Source: Molanna angustata
Taxonomy: Eukaryota > Arthropoda > Insecta > Trichoptera > Molannidae
Reading direction: 5' to 3'
Assembly: GCA_963576475.1 (NCBI GenBank)
Contig: OY754967.1
Coordinates: forward strand, 25,742,651 to 25,806,650
Length of the DNA: 64,000 nt
Positions 1 to 13,719 of this stretch are shown in pieces; the stretch's first letter is position 1; each line of letters begins with the position of its first letter. The translations under genes were made by a program, and so were the position numbers. The notes beneath the pieces are model-generated. The model was not told where the DNA came from. It did not search any database and saw nothing but the letters and a program-made list of their open reading frames with translations.

Positions 1-153
1 GACAAATTGGATCATTGCTACACATAGCTAGTGATATAAATCCGCACATAGATTTTTTTTTAAAAATCCAGAGGTGCGTGCCCCGCCCGGATTCGAACCG
101 TCGACCTCACGCATGTGAAGCGACGACCTTACCGCTGGGCTATCACCGCTTTT
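1..153 (-). mobile_element. tRNA-derived SINE (head at 68-153)
   Basis: Read on the minus strand, an A-box (TAGCCCAGCGGT, complement at 131-142) and a B-box (GGTTCGAATCC, complement at 89-99) have tRNA-like spacing. They are followed by 'gcacctctgg' and 'tatgtgcgg', which match the body of lepidopteran SINEs as I know them. The acceptor stem does not close, so this is a SINE and not a tRNA gene. It runs off the window start. The short ORF across it (15-209) is a shadow. Confidence 0.75.
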
Positions 154-454
154 TCCATAAAGTATTGTCGATAAAAAAAATCAATTTTAATGGAATACAA
201 CCTGTGTGAACAATTTCTATAGCGCCGTTTAATGATTCAGGATTTTTTCAAAGGCGCTTATAATTCGGTCTTAATATGTTGCTGTACGAAACAAAGCTGT
301 TTTCAGTCCTTTGTTACGATTATTATATCGAAAAAAAAACCAAGACTCATTTTCTTCATCAAAAATTAAATAAAAATAATATTATTACGATACCTGAATT
401 TCACAAATACATTTTTAATGTGTGTTATTTTTTTGAAAATTTTATTTAAGTTAT

Positions 455-990
455 ACATACATACATACATACATACCATCACGCCATATCCCTTGCGGGG
501 TAAGCAGAGAGAACCGAGCGCCATACTCTTCTGTTTTTGCACACATTCCTAGCTTCCTTTACATCCTTGCATCGTCTCATACATGCTCGTCGATTATTAA
601 GCTTTTTATATATCCTTTTTTCAAAATATCATTCACATGGTCATGTCATCCCTTTCTGGGGCGGCCCCTGCTATTCTCTCCATCTCTTACACCCATGTAT
701 ATTTTTTTGGTCAGTCGTTCATCATTCATTCTTTCAATATATCCAATCCACCACAAGGAATTCACTTTCATTTTATTTATAATACTCTTCTTCATCTTGC
801 ATTCCCTCCTTATGTCCTCATTATTTTATTCTATCATATATCGTTCTATTACATACTCTTCTTAGTGATCTCATTTCCATCGCATTTATTCTACTTTCAT
901 GCGTCTTTTGCCACGTCCATGTTTCACTGGCATACATCAAAGTGGGCACTACAATTGCATTATGTACGACAATTTAAGTTAATATAATTT
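455..990 (+). repeat. Dispersed lepidopteran repeat with 'taccatcacgccatatcc' core
   Basis: A (CATA)n run leads into 'taccatcacgccatatcc...ggggtaagcagagag', a core also found in altered form at 20005-20050 and on the opposite strand near 30060-30110. The following sequence to about 990 is C/T-rich and looks like the same kind of dispersed repeat. ORFs at 537-782 and 637-987 are frames across it with no protein similarity I recognise. Confidence 0.5.
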
Positions 991-3425
991 TGTTTAACGA
1001 TACAATTTACATAGATTTAAAAATCAATGTAGGTACTTGAAGTTGAAATTTTCATTTAGATTGTAGAGAGTATATTATTATATTATTTATGATTCAATAA
1101 ATGAAATCTGTTAATATAAATTACAAAATTAGGAATACTAAAAATATTTAAAAATTTTATAATTATGACTGAAGATAAGTTTTTATCGTCGCTGTTCGCC
1201 CACGTAAAAATGGTAGGTAAATAAAATATTATGTTTAAGACTCTAATTTGGGTTAGCGATATAGAGATGGTCTCCCGGGGTCCATTTGGCTTTCTTGGGT
1301 AACACCACTGACTCCTTCAATTGCATATTTGTTTTTTTTTTTTGCCATGTCGTGGGTTTTCTCTTTCCACGTGTAGATAATATTACCTATGGGTATTCTT
1401 CCTTCAAGATGTCATAGATGTGTATAAGAGTAAATACAATATCGAAAATATATCCAAAATAAAATAGTGTCTCTTAGAAGGGGAACATATCAGTATACCA
1501 AAATACTCAATCTTACAATATTTTTTGTTATATTATATTTTTCCTGTTAGTGTTATTGAAAATAACGTGAATTATATTAATACCAATTTTATTATATTTG
1601 TTGGCACTTTTGTGTTCCCTTTCAACTAATAACTTTCTCTTTTAACATTTTTTTCCCTTCAGCAATTGCTTAATATTTCATCTAACTAATTATACCTACT
1701 AAAAAGAGCCTTAAAAACGTTTACAACATAATTTGTAATTTTGTATGCCTTGTTTATATCATTATAAACTGTTGGTTCTATATATTAGTAAAACAAAATA
1801 TTAAACAAGAGATAAATAGAACTACATCGATTTTTGGATTTATATGATAAACCTTTAGTCCTTCATGGGAATAAAAACAATGAAACTATTACTTCCTTCA
1901 AAATAGGCAGCACATAGTTGGTGTTGATACTGAATCTTGCGAAATTGTTAAATTTATTCTCTGTTCCTGAACACAAGATAGCATATCACATTTTCATATA
2001 AAGTTGTTACGCTTTTTGTATTCTTAATATGTTTTCAAAACATAACTTCACAGTACCCCAATAAACTTATATAAATTTAATGTGAGCGCGTATATATTTA
2101 TTCGGTTATGCCATGTGACGCACGTTTTGGAGTTCCATAATATTATGTATGATAGTATATTATTTGAAAGACCTCATAAAAGTCTCGAATAGGTTATGTA
2201 TTCACCCTCTTTTCGTTACTCTGCTACCCTCGCCCGACCGTATGTAAATCTGTGAAACGATATCTTGCCTATAAATGGTTTTAAATCTGCCAAAGCTATG
2301 AAAAAAGCGTCCTGGAAATAAAGTGATTTAAATGTTTATAAACTGAATGGAGCGAGTCCTTTATTATAAGGAGTTTTTTACATTGTCGTATCAAGCTTTT
2401 ATAATGATAATTTACGCTATACTTTTAAAAGAGGTCTTCAATTATCATTTTTTACTGGTTGAAGTGGCCAAAACGGGGTATATTTAATAATCTTCGATGC
2501 TATTTATGACTTGACTACGCTGGTGTCATCAGAAAGATATCTTGCATTAAGATTATTTTTTTATAATTACCTGGATTAGACAAGTCAACGTAGTGGCTTA
2601 CTGTGATCGCGTTCTCGGTGCAAATGGACCTATTAATAAATTGCCCTATGACATAGGAAGAGCACAGGGTATTCTAATTTTCTGTTGGCAACGTAAGACT
2701 TCTTTGTTTCGAAGAGACAATTATTTTACAAGAGCGTCTATGGATATTTTATAATTTTTAAAACTTTGTATCTGAAATTCGATTTTTAAAAGAAATTCGA
2801 AAAACTAAGTTGTGAATCCTTTTGGGTGTCAGCATAAACTGTTATGTTTTTTCAAAAAAAAAACTCATCAATAGATTTCCATTGTATTTTTTTGGATCTG
2901 GTATTTTCATCGACAGTATCGATCTTCTTTTTTAACTGACAATTGCAAGCCTGTTGATTTTGGGTCAATTTTTTTGCTCTTCTTTGTAACTCAAAACTGA
3001 AAACATAGATGTTTGGCGTATTTTAACATTTCAAATTTTATTTGAAAAATTTTTCATGTTGTACTTGGTATTTTCATAATTTTAGGAATTTGTCAATAAA
3101 ATCCCAGATATTGAGTTACAAAATGGATATTTTTTTTAAATATTCTTTCGATGAAAATATTTTATTTTCTGACGAAGTGTTTGTGTTTTTATTTATTTTT
3201 GAATGATTATTTTGTTGTAAACAATCTTACAATTGCATGGCATGTATCTAAAAAGTTACGTAAAAAAATATTGAACTACGCCTAGGTCAGCTGTTCTTTT
3301 ATTAATTTGAAAATCCACGATTTTATAAAAATGTACTTTTCTAAAATAAATAAAAGAAATACTGTGTAAATTAATTTGTGGTAAAAACAATGTTTAGCTG
3401 GATAAGAAACGAGATTTTTTCACAA
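990..3425. other. AT-rich DNA, nothing identified
   Basis: No ORF, RNA gene or repeat structure that I can support. Only short homopolymer runs are visible. Confidence 0.5.
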
Positions 3426-3429
3426 GTAT

Positions 3430-3678
3430 TTAATTTTTATTTATTTATTTATTTATTTATTTAGTTGCTTCTCGGGCAACTAACAGGTACTATGTCAAAT
3501 ATTAATTTAACACGCACCCAATAACAAGTTGGCACATTCTGGAGACTTACGATATTAATCGTCTCACAGATCCAGACTGAAAACACAATTGAAAACTGTG
3601 TCTCCACCGGGAATCGAACCCGGGACCTTTGGATCAGCAGTCAGATACCCAACCAACTGAGCCACGAAGGCCGACATA
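3430..3678 (-). mobile_element. tRNA-derived SINE, copy 1 of a pair
   Basis: The minus strand has A-box TGGCTCAGTTGG (complement 3653-3664) and B-box GGTTCGATTCC (complement 3610-3620). The body continues leftward through 'gtctcacagatcc...', 'acgcacccaataacaagttg' and 'caactaacaggtac' to a (TTTA)n run at about 3435-3465, the probable 3' tail. A second copy with the same body lies at 39895-40085. ORF 3564-3800 is a frame across the SINE. Confidence 0.75.
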
Positions 3679-4980
3679 AGTATAAAGAAAATATATTTAT
3701 TGAGACTTTTTTTTTGATCCACATAGAATTCACGACAAACTTCTGACGAAGCAAGTTTACAAGAATGACAGGAGATGGATGAATAGTTAGGATCGATCAC
3801 GGAAATGTTGGGACGAATTTAAATTCTTAAATAAATGATCAAGTACGTGTATTAAGGGATGCCTGGATGAAAATGTGTTGCGCATATATTTCGACATAGG
3901 AGAGGATGTTGTTTGATTTTCTCTGCCTGCCCTAAATAAGGTAAACGGTGTTATGTATGCATGAAAATTCACGGAAGCAATATACCAATAACAACGGGAA
4001 GTGATATTCTTCCTATATTTCCTTTCTTGGTAACAGTTTTCCCTCTTGTCATTTTACATCATCAATCATTCCTTACTACTAGTATAAGATCCTTTATGTT
4101 ATCCTATTCCAAACTTTTTTATATCTGACTCACCTTGTCATTTCAATTCTTTCCACAAATTGATTTATTCGTGATTCACACATTTAAAAGTTGTCATCCA
4201 AGATTGGTTTGTATTCATATTTAAATCGAATTCCTGCATTTAATTTGATATATTTTGATTATTCAGCGTTTTTATGTCTAGTGGTAGGAAATTCTTATTC
4301 TAATGATTGTGGACTCACCGCTGTTGCACCTTTTATAGGGTCTTCCAGGCATTATTCTTTCTAGGGTCTTTGTCCTAAGGTTTATTCTAGGGTTCTGTAA
4401 TTTGGCTGTCCTAGTTTACCGTACATTTTGAGTTGATCGGTAAGTATTGAGGTAATTATAAACAAATACACAAATGTTTGTAGCCAATATTTGCGGTATA
4501 CCTATACCTATATCAAAAGTATCAAAATATTTAACACTTATTTTAGTTGTTACGCGATTTGATTTATCTTAATTAAAATAAATAGGTCTTTTAATATATT
4601 CTGATTTCTCCAAATTATATTTCATCTTTTAAAGTGTGGAAGTACAATTTTTCACTCAGTCCGTAATATGTAGGACAGAGATACCGTCTTTGAAATAATA
4701 ATTTCCATATTATATTTAAACGCTTACATACGGGTGCGAATTTTCTTTGATATTACTTTATTTCTCTTTGAATCCATTTTATGAAGTGGATATTTTAACA
4801 TCAAAGTAATTTCTTTCTAGAAGTACTTTTTTCTACTCCAGGACGGTTTTTTTTTCATTATTTTTTATTTTTCATGGTATGTAACTTATTTTATAATTTT
4901 TGTACTTTTATAGATATACCCTGTTATGTAATTATTTTTAAATGTTAATCGTGTAAAATGAACAGGTATCGCATGTTAGT

Positions 4981-5805
4981 AAATCTATTTTCTTTGCCCT
5001 ACATTCACTGAATAAACTTAAAAATTTCCTTCCATTCCGTTGTAAAATAACTCTAGCTCAATCACTTCTTCTTCCATTGCTTGATTATGCCGATGTGTGC
5101 TATTTGGATGCAAATGAAGTGCATCTCAATAAACTTGAACGTCTTCAGAATAAATGTATCAGATTCATCTTTGGGTTGAAAAAATTTGATCGCATATCAT
5201 CTTACCGCAATCCTCTTTGTTGGCCCAGGATACGCCAGCGGCGCAATATACACATTTTGTCACTATTGTACAATATTCTCTCGAACCCAAACCTGCCACA
5301 GTACCTCAAAAGCAAATTCACTTATTTATCCAACCATGGACTTCCACTCCGATCTGCTGAACGTACAACACTATCCATCCCTATCCATAATACAGAATTT
5401 CTCAGCTCTTCTTTCGAAGTACAATCAGCTAGATTATGGAATAGTCTTAGTCCGGATATTGCGTCGTCTTACTCACTTAGTATTTTCAAGAAAAAACTAA
5501 AGAAGGAATATTTATCCTTGAACACCTGATCCCGATTTCCTTTCCTGTCCTTACCATATCCTTTTTTCTTGCTATGAATTATTATTATTTTTTTTTTGTT
5601 TTAATAGTATTTATGTAAGTGTTATACGTATTTTCATTGATTTCTTTTACTCATATTTATTTGCTGTTGTACATACACAATGTTGTAATACTTCGTAATC
5701 TGGTTGGTTGGAAGAAATTGCCTAATGGCAATAAGCCCGCCAGTGTACAATTATATTTGTTTATATTATGTACAAGAAGATGTATAAATAAATAAATAAA
5801 TAAAA
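4981..5805 (+). mobile_element. 5'-truncated CR1/Jockey-type LINE, 3' end of reverse-transcriptase ORF plus tail
   Basis: An open frame from 4981 to the TGA after 5529 encodes ALHSLNKLKNF..., QSLLLPLLDYADVCY, NKLERLQNKCIRFIFG, RRNIHILSLLYNIL and SFEVQSARLWNSLSPDI. These are the typical C-terminal part of insect non-LTR reverse transcriptases, downstream of the catalytic core. A 3' UTR follows with 'ggcaataagcccgccagtg' and an (AAAT)n tail at about 5788-5803. The polymerase motifs are absent because of 5' truncation. The C-terminal part is otherwise intact, suggesting a fairly young insertion. A relative lies at 34830-35635. Confidence 0.85.
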
Positions 5806-5809
5806 TGTG

Positions 5810-8360
5810 TATAGGTTTTATCCCGTAATAATTATTTTTACAAAAATTTAAATGTCATTACATTTATCTTATCATGTAGTCTTATAATTTAATAAATAGA
5901 CTGAAGTTTATTTATTGATTTTTCTTAGACAACCTATAAATACTTTAAATATATATTATTTAATCAAAAAATGTTCTTCAAACTTTAAACAGAATATTCA
6001 TCAACTTTACTTAGTCCATTATATATTCATTCTTTCTATACATTCTTTAAAAATAGGTGTTTTATTTGATTTCTGTGTCAAGATCTACATATTTATTTTA
6101 AATTTTTATTTGATAAAATGTTTTCTCATCAAACGGGTAAATTCACGTTGATTCATTTTCGTAGATTGTAAACGGGTAACACGTAGATTCATTTTCTGGT
6201 TGGTGACCAATATTAGAAGGGTTTTTAAGGTAGAATACAATGAAATTCAAATCTAATACAAATTGGTGTCTGACAATTTTTATGATTATTGAAATTGATT
6301 TTTCTCTACTTTTTAAATACAAAAGGGCGTCTATTTCTTTGACAATCCATTCGTTCATCTTTGGTTATTACGTTTCATTCTCTTAGATTACAAAGGACAT
6401 TGGAGTAGAAGCGGATGTCTGGGGTAAAGTCGGGTCTCCTGTCTTATTCTGCTTCGTCCTCGTGCAATTGCAGCTATCTCCTTTCATCAATAGAGCCCAT
6501 TCTTCCCTGATCCTTTGTTAGACTCTTTCGACGTCAAATCCCGGGTCGGATCGCGGCTGGGACGATCGGGATGTGGGTTGCGGATCGAGGGTTGATGACG
6601 ACATCTCAAATACCCACCTACCTTATTCTGCGGTATGACATGCTCATTAAAATGCTTCCTCACTTTATTATTTCATTTCTCTACACCGAGTATGGTTCAC
6701 ATTGAACAAAGCAAAGTGAATTAATTGTTGTATAACTATGAAGATCTGTATATGCGTGTCATTATTAACAATTTTGGTTTCTCGTCTGTCTGAGTAATTA
6801 AACTAATAATCTCCTTAAGAAGAATCTGCAATAAAAATTCGCTTTCTCTACTATTTGTACTGTCGTATCATATCAAAGGGACACCCTGGTCGTTGTAGCT
6901 GTTTTGTTCAAGTCACACCCAAGTTGATTATTTATTTATGATAAATATGTTTTTTATGACAACTTTTCATCGTATTTCCATTTTATGTGTCATATTAATT
7001 CAACACCCACCTCAGTCTCAAGGACCAGATATCCAGCTAGCTCAATCGCGAAAACCGACTTTTGCGGCAATTAACGTTTGAATCCATTCATTATGTTCTT
7101 CGTAGTATAAAAAATTATACATAAAAAAATAATTGAATTAGTGCACTTTCTATATTCAACAATATTTTTTCTTGTAAACTTTTAAGTATTATTTATTATC
7201 TGTTTAAAGTACAGGTATTTATTGCAGTTATACATAGGTACATTTGTGTAGGAACTATTTCGCCAAGTTTCTATTGTATAAATCAAAATGATATGCATAT
7301 TTGATACTGTGTCAAAGGGATATGTTTAGGATTTTGCTTTATGAGGGTAACAACTGAATTTTACTTGACTTCGTTATTTTAGAACACTATGTAATATCTC
7401 TAACGCCAACAAATTCCAATAGATGTTTCGAGAATAATTAACACACCGGCAAGCTTTAAGAACCTTGTTTCCCCTGGATATACGGATGTACACAAAAATG
7501 TAGGTACACTAAATTATCTTCTAATGTATAAAACAAAAAAAAATAGTGTGTAGGTATCACCTAATATGTGGTGTACAATATTTTTTCGCGAAGAAAAGTT
7601 AAAATTGAGAGTTTTTTCAATAGCAAGAATAGCAATTAAAATATTATAATAATTTAAACTCAGCCGGTAGATTTTTATATTCTTTTTCGATTGAAGTAAA
7701 AAAACTACTTCATAGGCCTTGTACTTTTTTTTAGTTACTTTCAATAAAAAAAGATTATATACTAAAACTAATCTAACAAGAAAAGTATTAAACAAATTCA
7801 AATTTCAAAAAAACTCATTCAATAGAATAAATATGTAAATACAAACTGTTATTTATTTCAAAGGCGTATCTTTTGAGGGTATTGGGGAAAAGATTTTTAA
7901 AAACTATATAGCCTACCATAGCCTCTTAAGGATATAGCTATAGATAGCCTTTTTATTATTAGACTTATTCGTTACTTAGGAATAGATTAACTTTTAACCG
8001 AACTGTTTACATTCAATATTTTTGACCAATTAGCGATATTCTAGTCATATTTCAATATACTGTGTATATTTCAATATACTATGTATACTATGTATATTTC
8101 AATCAGTATTTTTCATACATTTTTATGCATATGCGTGTAAAATCTAGATTTGAATTATACAATAGAAGTCATTATTTTATTATATGACTTTCAATATTCA
8201 CAAGAACTTCTGAATTTTGTCATCAGTTTCATCTATTTTGTTGTTTTGAAAGAATGTTGGATTTCAACCGAATTGTTCATATGATTCAAACTAATCCGCG
8301 ATATACATACCTACTTATATGCAAAAAATCATATAAGATTATCCGTTTGGATTTAAATGA
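5810..8360. other. AT-rich DNA, nothing identified
   Basis: No coding signal. A GC-richer patch near 6530-6610 ('gggtcggatcgcggctggg') has no recognised match. ORFs 5915-6151, 6143-6358 and 7514-7801 have low-complexity AT-driven composition. Confidence 0.45.
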
Positions 8361-8361
8361 T

Positions 8362-8546
8362 AATGCCCCCAAGTCAAATTGAAAACGCTGTTCGTTTTCG
8401 CCAAGCGCTAATTTTTTTTGTATGGGATTTGACGTTTGTTGTAGAAATTTTTTCTACAATAACAAACAACAAACGTCAAATCCCATACAAAAAAAATTAG
8501 CGCTTGGCGAAAACGAACAGCGTTTTCAATTTGACTTGGGGGCATT
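8362..8546. mobile_element. Palindromic fold-back MITE, family A copy 1
   Basis: A nearly perfect inverted repeat of about 85 bp per arm around a short centre (near 8450-8462). The left arm begins 'aatgcccccaagtcaaattg' and the right arm ends with its complement, 'caatttgacttgggggcatt'. A second copy is at 46577-46764. No coding capacity, so non-autonomous. Confidence 0.85.
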
Positions 8547-8829
8547 GTTTTAACTAACATAATTAACACTGATGCAACATTGTAACCGGACGTGGATACC
8601 CGTAGTTAAAAATTGAACCGGAAGTGAATGTATAATAATATGTTCCCTGTAGTATAAAACAACGGATTTTTCAATATCCGGTATCAGGCTAACAGCACGT
8701 GCAGGGGAGTGTAGGTGTGATATTCAGCTAATATGATTGCCTATTGTATAATGTCGCTATTATCCAGTACAGTTGAAAGGCTTGTGGGGGTGACATCCTT
8801 GAACTATTTGCAGAGGTATTCATTCCTCG

Positions 8830-9600
8830 TTGGTATCATCACCACCCTTTTTCGAATGGTCCACGCGATCTGAAAAGGTTTCTATTTTAGACTGTTTTGA
8901 TACTGAATTCACCTCACTCGATATTGTGTGTGTATATAATACACCCGCTTCAAGAGGTAACAACATACCTACTCCAATTTCAATTTCTAAACAAACAATG
9001 ATTGAAATAGCCTTTTTGGTTTTTTGGATTTTGCAGCTTGAGTATATTTAAAATATACACGGTTTTTGGATTTTAATTAATACAATGCTGACCGCGGCGT
9101 TCATTTTGTTCAGTTTATTTTTTGTTCATTCAAAATAGAATGGTTCATTTCGACTCAATAGCTTAAATGTATCACCGTGTAATGAATGTAGTGTCTTTTA
9201 AGGCTGTTAGTTCCAAAACAAGACATCTAAACAATTATGCAAAATAAATCAGGCTTTTTATATGTTTTCAAAAATCACTAATATAAACAGAAATGGTACA
9301 ACATTTGAGAAGAAATACAGTTGTTTATTTACATGACAAAAATTATAAATAAAAAAAACACTAAACATGTAGCATTTACATACCATAATTATATGTAGAA
9401 TTTAGAATAAAAAAAATCACGTGGTTAATATAACCGATCGATGGTTTTTTAGGCTACAAAGTTTTATGGAAATAATTAATAATTTTATGCTACGGAAAAA
9501 TATTTAAAATGAGAAATATTTATTGTTTAGTGAAAAATCTTTTTTTTGTAAGGATAAATCCATTTTTGTTACAAGCAACTATGCATTTGAATATATATAT
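8830..9600. other. AT-rich DNA, nothing identified
   Basis: No supported feature. ORF 8830-9051 lacks recognisable motifs. Confidence 0.4.
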
Positions 9601-9624
9601 TTTCTGAATTAGTAAGGGCAAGAG

Positions 9625-9702
9625 AAATCGGTGGAGTAAGGATTTGAGCCCGATTCTACTCAGTATACTAGTCAACCGCTCAAACCGCTCCTCTGCCACC
9701 GA
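9625..9702 (-). mobile_element. tRNA-like SINE head
   Basis: Minus strand: an A-box-like TGGCAGAGGAGCGG (complement 9685-9698) and B-box-like GGGCTCAAATCC (complement 9640-9652) with tRNA-like spacing. The acceptor ends do not pair, so it is a decayed SINE rather than a tRNA. Confidence 0.55.
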
Positions 9703-10439
9703 CATATTATTTCAATAAACTATATAAAAAATATGAGCTTTAAATTTGCTGTCTGTAAAATGTATTTTATGTCCTCTATTTACATTGTCATCACTATAAA
9801 AATTTTGTGACATTAATATTCGTTGTTAAAACAAACATACATGGTTGATTTTATTTTAATTCGCGTTAAACGGAACAAATCCACTGTTGTGTGAATATTC
9901 CTCTGTGTGTAATCTTTTGTGATATTTTTATATACTAAAAGAGTGTAAAAAGAAAAAAAAATTAACGCATTCCATAATTACCTGAGTGGATAATTTACTA
10001 CTATTACCCCCCCAATTACTCCGTGACATCGTGTTTCACACATTTGTAACAATTTACTTTGCTCGGGTAACTTGATTATTATGTTAGCATATACTCGACT
10101 ATATTCCTTTATATGATTTCAATAGGGAAAAAATATAGGGTGAGATTTTTTACCAGTATCTCATAACAATAGACATTTTTTTGTGAATAGTATGAACTTT
10201 TAAATCGTCTGTTATTTTGCTTCCGCACGAGGTTGATATTGGAACATCTTTTTTATCATTTATTCACTTTTTCAATTCACTATGAAGAAATATTCAAAAA
10301 TTGAGATCATTACTCCATTTCCCATGTCTTTTTTCGTGTCCATTCATCGTTATTTTGACACATTGCCTTGTCATTTGTCATATTTTACATTTTTTTAATG
10401 AATCGAAGCCAGAGCCGATACCATCAGAACAAAAAATCT

Positions 10440-10757
10440 CCTCCGGACTACTGAAATGAGGACACAGCGCTCCATAGTGAGCGTTACACTCGTGGATAGA
10501 GTCCGTAACGAGGATATAAGAAGGAGATGCGATGTAGACGACATCATCCGCGTCAATGGAGAGACCACGTCGAGAGAATGGGAGACACGCGACTACCCAA
10601 AATTGTCTCCAAGGAAGTCCCGGAGGGTCGCAGAGCAAGGGGGAGACCAGCAAAAAGATGGAGTGACAGGTGGACATCCAGATCACAAGAGGCAGTCTCC
10701 GACTGAAAAAACAGGCCCTCGGCCTAAAACCAGAGGAAGAAGAAGAATATCGAAATG
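10440..10757 (+). pseudogene. RTE-type LINE fragment, copy 1
   Basis: Frame MRTQRSIVSVTLVDRVRNEDI then RRRCDVDDIIR is the familiar C-terminal region of insect RTE/BovB-like LINEs. After 'cgcgtcaatggagag' the frame shifts, and the rest (VPEGRRARGRPAKRW-like in another frame) is out of frame. It ends with GKKKK-type 'ccagaggaagaagaagaa'. The last 200 bp are nearly identical to the minus-strand copy at 51449-51650. Confidence 0.75.
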
Positions 10758-11189
10758 AAATGAAATTGGTTGAGGCAGAATCGATACATTTTTTTAAATC
10801 TTAGCATTTAATGTTTACTATTTTCACATAATTTATGTACCTATTCATTTCAATTTGCTGTGTCCGACCCTCATTTCATACTTCACCCTTATCTGCTTTG
10901 AATTTTTACTTTGAATAAACTTTAGAAGTTCATAACTCCATTCTTATATATATTATGTCCAAACCATCTAAATACAAGTGTCCAAAGTCCCACCTATTAT
11001 TTACAATCTATAAAGTCTTCATTAAGATTGTATATTTTTACCCGTGATTTAGTTAAAAAAAAACTCTGTTGCATTAAGAATATATATTTCAAAATATTAC
11101 ACGAAATTTTGGTACCAAAGTAACACTGTTTCTTCTTTAAAGATAAAATATAGAAAATTTAAGGGGTCTGTTCGATACGACATAATTCT

Positions 11190-11450
11190 TCTTCTTGAAG
11201 TTTATCTTAAAAATAGAAGAGCGCCGAGAATTTGGTGTTAAACAGATGTCCTTACTGAAAGACTATAATAGACGGTCGGGTATCCGAAGAATGGAAGAGT
11301 TATTTGGAAGGGTTCTACGAGAAGTTTGATAAGGAGACAGACGACATCGGGGAGGCTTTGCAAGATACACAAAGAAGAACGAAATTCAAATTTCAACTGT
11401 AGAAGTTTTGGATAGAGAACCAAAATTAAACAAAGTTGTAGACCCTAAAT
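11190..11450 (+). pseudogene. Possible LINE ORF remnant
   Basis: The plus strand around 11270-11400 reads EEWKSYLEGFYEKFDKETDD in one frame, resembling a LINE endonuclease/RT linker. There is no continuous frame, and the evidence is weak. Confidence 0.2.
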
Positions 11451-11784
11451 AAACCTTCTTAATTTAAATGTGTGGCATTTGAAAAAAAGGAAACACAAAA
11501 ATGGAAAAAGATTATCAAAAAATAAAATCATAAGTGACGACAAAATTACTAAAACATGTATTCTTTTATAATTCAGCTCTTTGTTTTTACAAGAAATCTC
11601 GTTAAAAATCATTTGTATGCAACTGCAATTTAAACTCAAATGATTAATATGTAATTTTTTATAGCAATGGTTGCATTTGCTGGTTTGTAGAACTGTTTAT
11701 TCTTGTATTAATTTTTAAAAATAATTAAAGATTCGTTTATACATAAACTTAAAGTATGAAATTCTCCTGTTTTGTATATTCGTT

Positions 11785-12009
11785 TTATAATGTTGTTATA
11801 ATAACCTTTATTCGTTCTAATTGGGAATCATAGCTCAAAAATAATGATTCAAATAGCATCCTTAGGCTACGCTCGTCCATTATTAGATTATCTTCCTTTG
11901 GGAATTCTCTCAACGCATTCCGCAATATTTCAGAGGGTGGGTTATCTTTAGTAATCTCAAAATCTTTTGAAGGTGGTATTTCATTTATCCCGTTGTGTCT
12001 TGAGTCTGA
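11785..12009 (-). pseudogene. Possible decayed coding fragment, about 74 codons stop-to-stop
   Basis: The minus strand is open without an early start and encodes a non-low-complexity peptide including KDFEITKDNPPSEILRNAL and ERSLRMLFESLFLSYDSQ. It may be a piece of a gag-like or transposase ORF, or chance; I do not recognise it. Confidence 0.25.
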
Positions 12010-13009
12010 CTAAATAATTGGTTCTTTTCTATTCGTTCCGTTCACATTGCTGGAATAAATTTTATGTCTAGTCTAGATTCGAGTCCAAAGTTTTCATCCT
12101 TTACTCGGTTTCCTGCCCCCCCCCCCCCACACCGAAGAGAGAACTAAGGGGATAGGGGCTGGCTGAATACACAGGGGAAAGCAACCCTTATTTACATGTC
12201 ATCTCTGTCTTTAGCTATTTGTAAGTTTGAAATTCGAACCGAATCTTTCGATAAAATTTAAATAAATCGCGGGGTTCGCCTTCGATTTCAATGTCGCTCC
12301 CACGACATTCTCGAGCGTAAAACTAAATTTAAGATTTTATTTACCATACAAATTTTCCATTCAAATTGCGTATATCATCAGAATGAAATGTTTATGTATA
12401 TCTATAGATAGTATTATTGAATTCTTTACTCTGGCCAATTCCTCACTACCAAGTATTTAAATTATGTATGGAAAAATTTTAGCATTTTCATGAAATGAGT
12501 TCGTTAAATTATATCTGATTTAAATATTTTATTATGAAATACTTGATAATTCTTCAATGCTATTTTATGAAAGTGATGTGCCTTTTTAAAATAAAAATAA
12601 AAATTGTGAATTCATAACTTCCCACTTACCTTGGGGTAAAGATGAGTAAAAAATTTCACTCTCCTCTAGTTGATTAGTTTTCCTTAGATAGGCGTCAATG
12701 TTTTGTTAAAAGCTCTCATAAAAAAAGAATTTAATTATTGTCAACCTTTCTAAAAAAGTATACTAAGTATTTATGTAGTTGGGAGATTAGTGTTGGCCAC
12801 ATCCCGGTTGTTTAAACATTACTAAGGTATTCTAAATATTTTAAATTGAATTAGATTTTGAAGTTCGTTATCGTTAAAATAAAATATATTTTTCTCTCTT
12901 TTTATATCGCTCATCAGTTTTTTATACAACATTCATATTTAATATAATACTCATAGTACTTACTTATGCGTAGATCAAAATCCTTTTAAAATATATTATT
13001 TATATATAG

Positions 13010-13410
13010 GATGGGGAGGAACTTATCCTGCACACTTAAGTTCATTATATGTTATTCAGAGAAAGATCATTAAGATTATTTTACAAAAGCCAAATGACTT
13101 TCCTACTGAGCAATTATTCTCAGAATTTAAAGCCACAAAATTACATATTTTATACAGAAGAAATGCAATTAAGCAAATATGTAAAGAATATTTTGTAAAT
13201 AAAATTTATCCTATCGATAATATAAGTACAGGACCTCGCACAAGTGGAATGATTAAAATCCCAAAAAAAAATACATCTTTCGGCCAAAATCATTACTCAT
13301 ATTTGGGGTAAAGTGGTACAATGATTTACCAGTACAGTTTAAAAATTAGCAGAAAACAATCTTAACAAATTCTTGGTAAAATTAAAAGAATATCTAAAGT
13401 AACATTCAAA
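13010..13410 (+). pseudogene. Jockey-like LINE reverse-transcriptase C-terminus
   Basis: The frame reads WGGTYPAHLSSLYVIQRKII, then KPNDFPTEQLFSEFKATKL, then ILYRRNAIKQICKEYFVNK. This is typical of the post-catalytic domain of Jockey-clade LINEs. Frameshifts and a stop follow near 13300 ('tttggggtaaagtggtacaa'). A likely 3' UTR continues to about 13720. Related to the minus fragment at 37000-37870. Confidence 0.65.
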
Positions 13411-13719
13411 TTTTTGTTTTGTTTTACTTTTATTGTTATGATTTGTGATTACCTACTTTATATTATTATTTATATATTTATTTTTTTATGTTATTTATAT
13501 ATATTTCGCTTGGGTTGTCAAGTTTTTGCTTACTTTTTAGTTTATATCAATATAAATGTTCCTTTATATGATGCCTAGGTTAAGATTTTTGCAGATTTAG
13601 TTAGTCTGTAGTTAGTTTGTATGTTTTTGTGAAATGTAACTCACTTCGAAACACGAGATAATTCTCTTTTTGAAGTTGAGTCATTCATAAATAAGTAATC
13701 ATTAAATAATAATCTGTAA

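Noticed and set aside
3600..3675. tRNA gene (A- and B-box present)
   Set aside because: The acceptor stem does not pair, and the copy continues into a SINE body shared with 39895-40085.
12116..12128. Poly-C run of 13
   Set aside because: Simple homopolymer; no associated structure or feature found.
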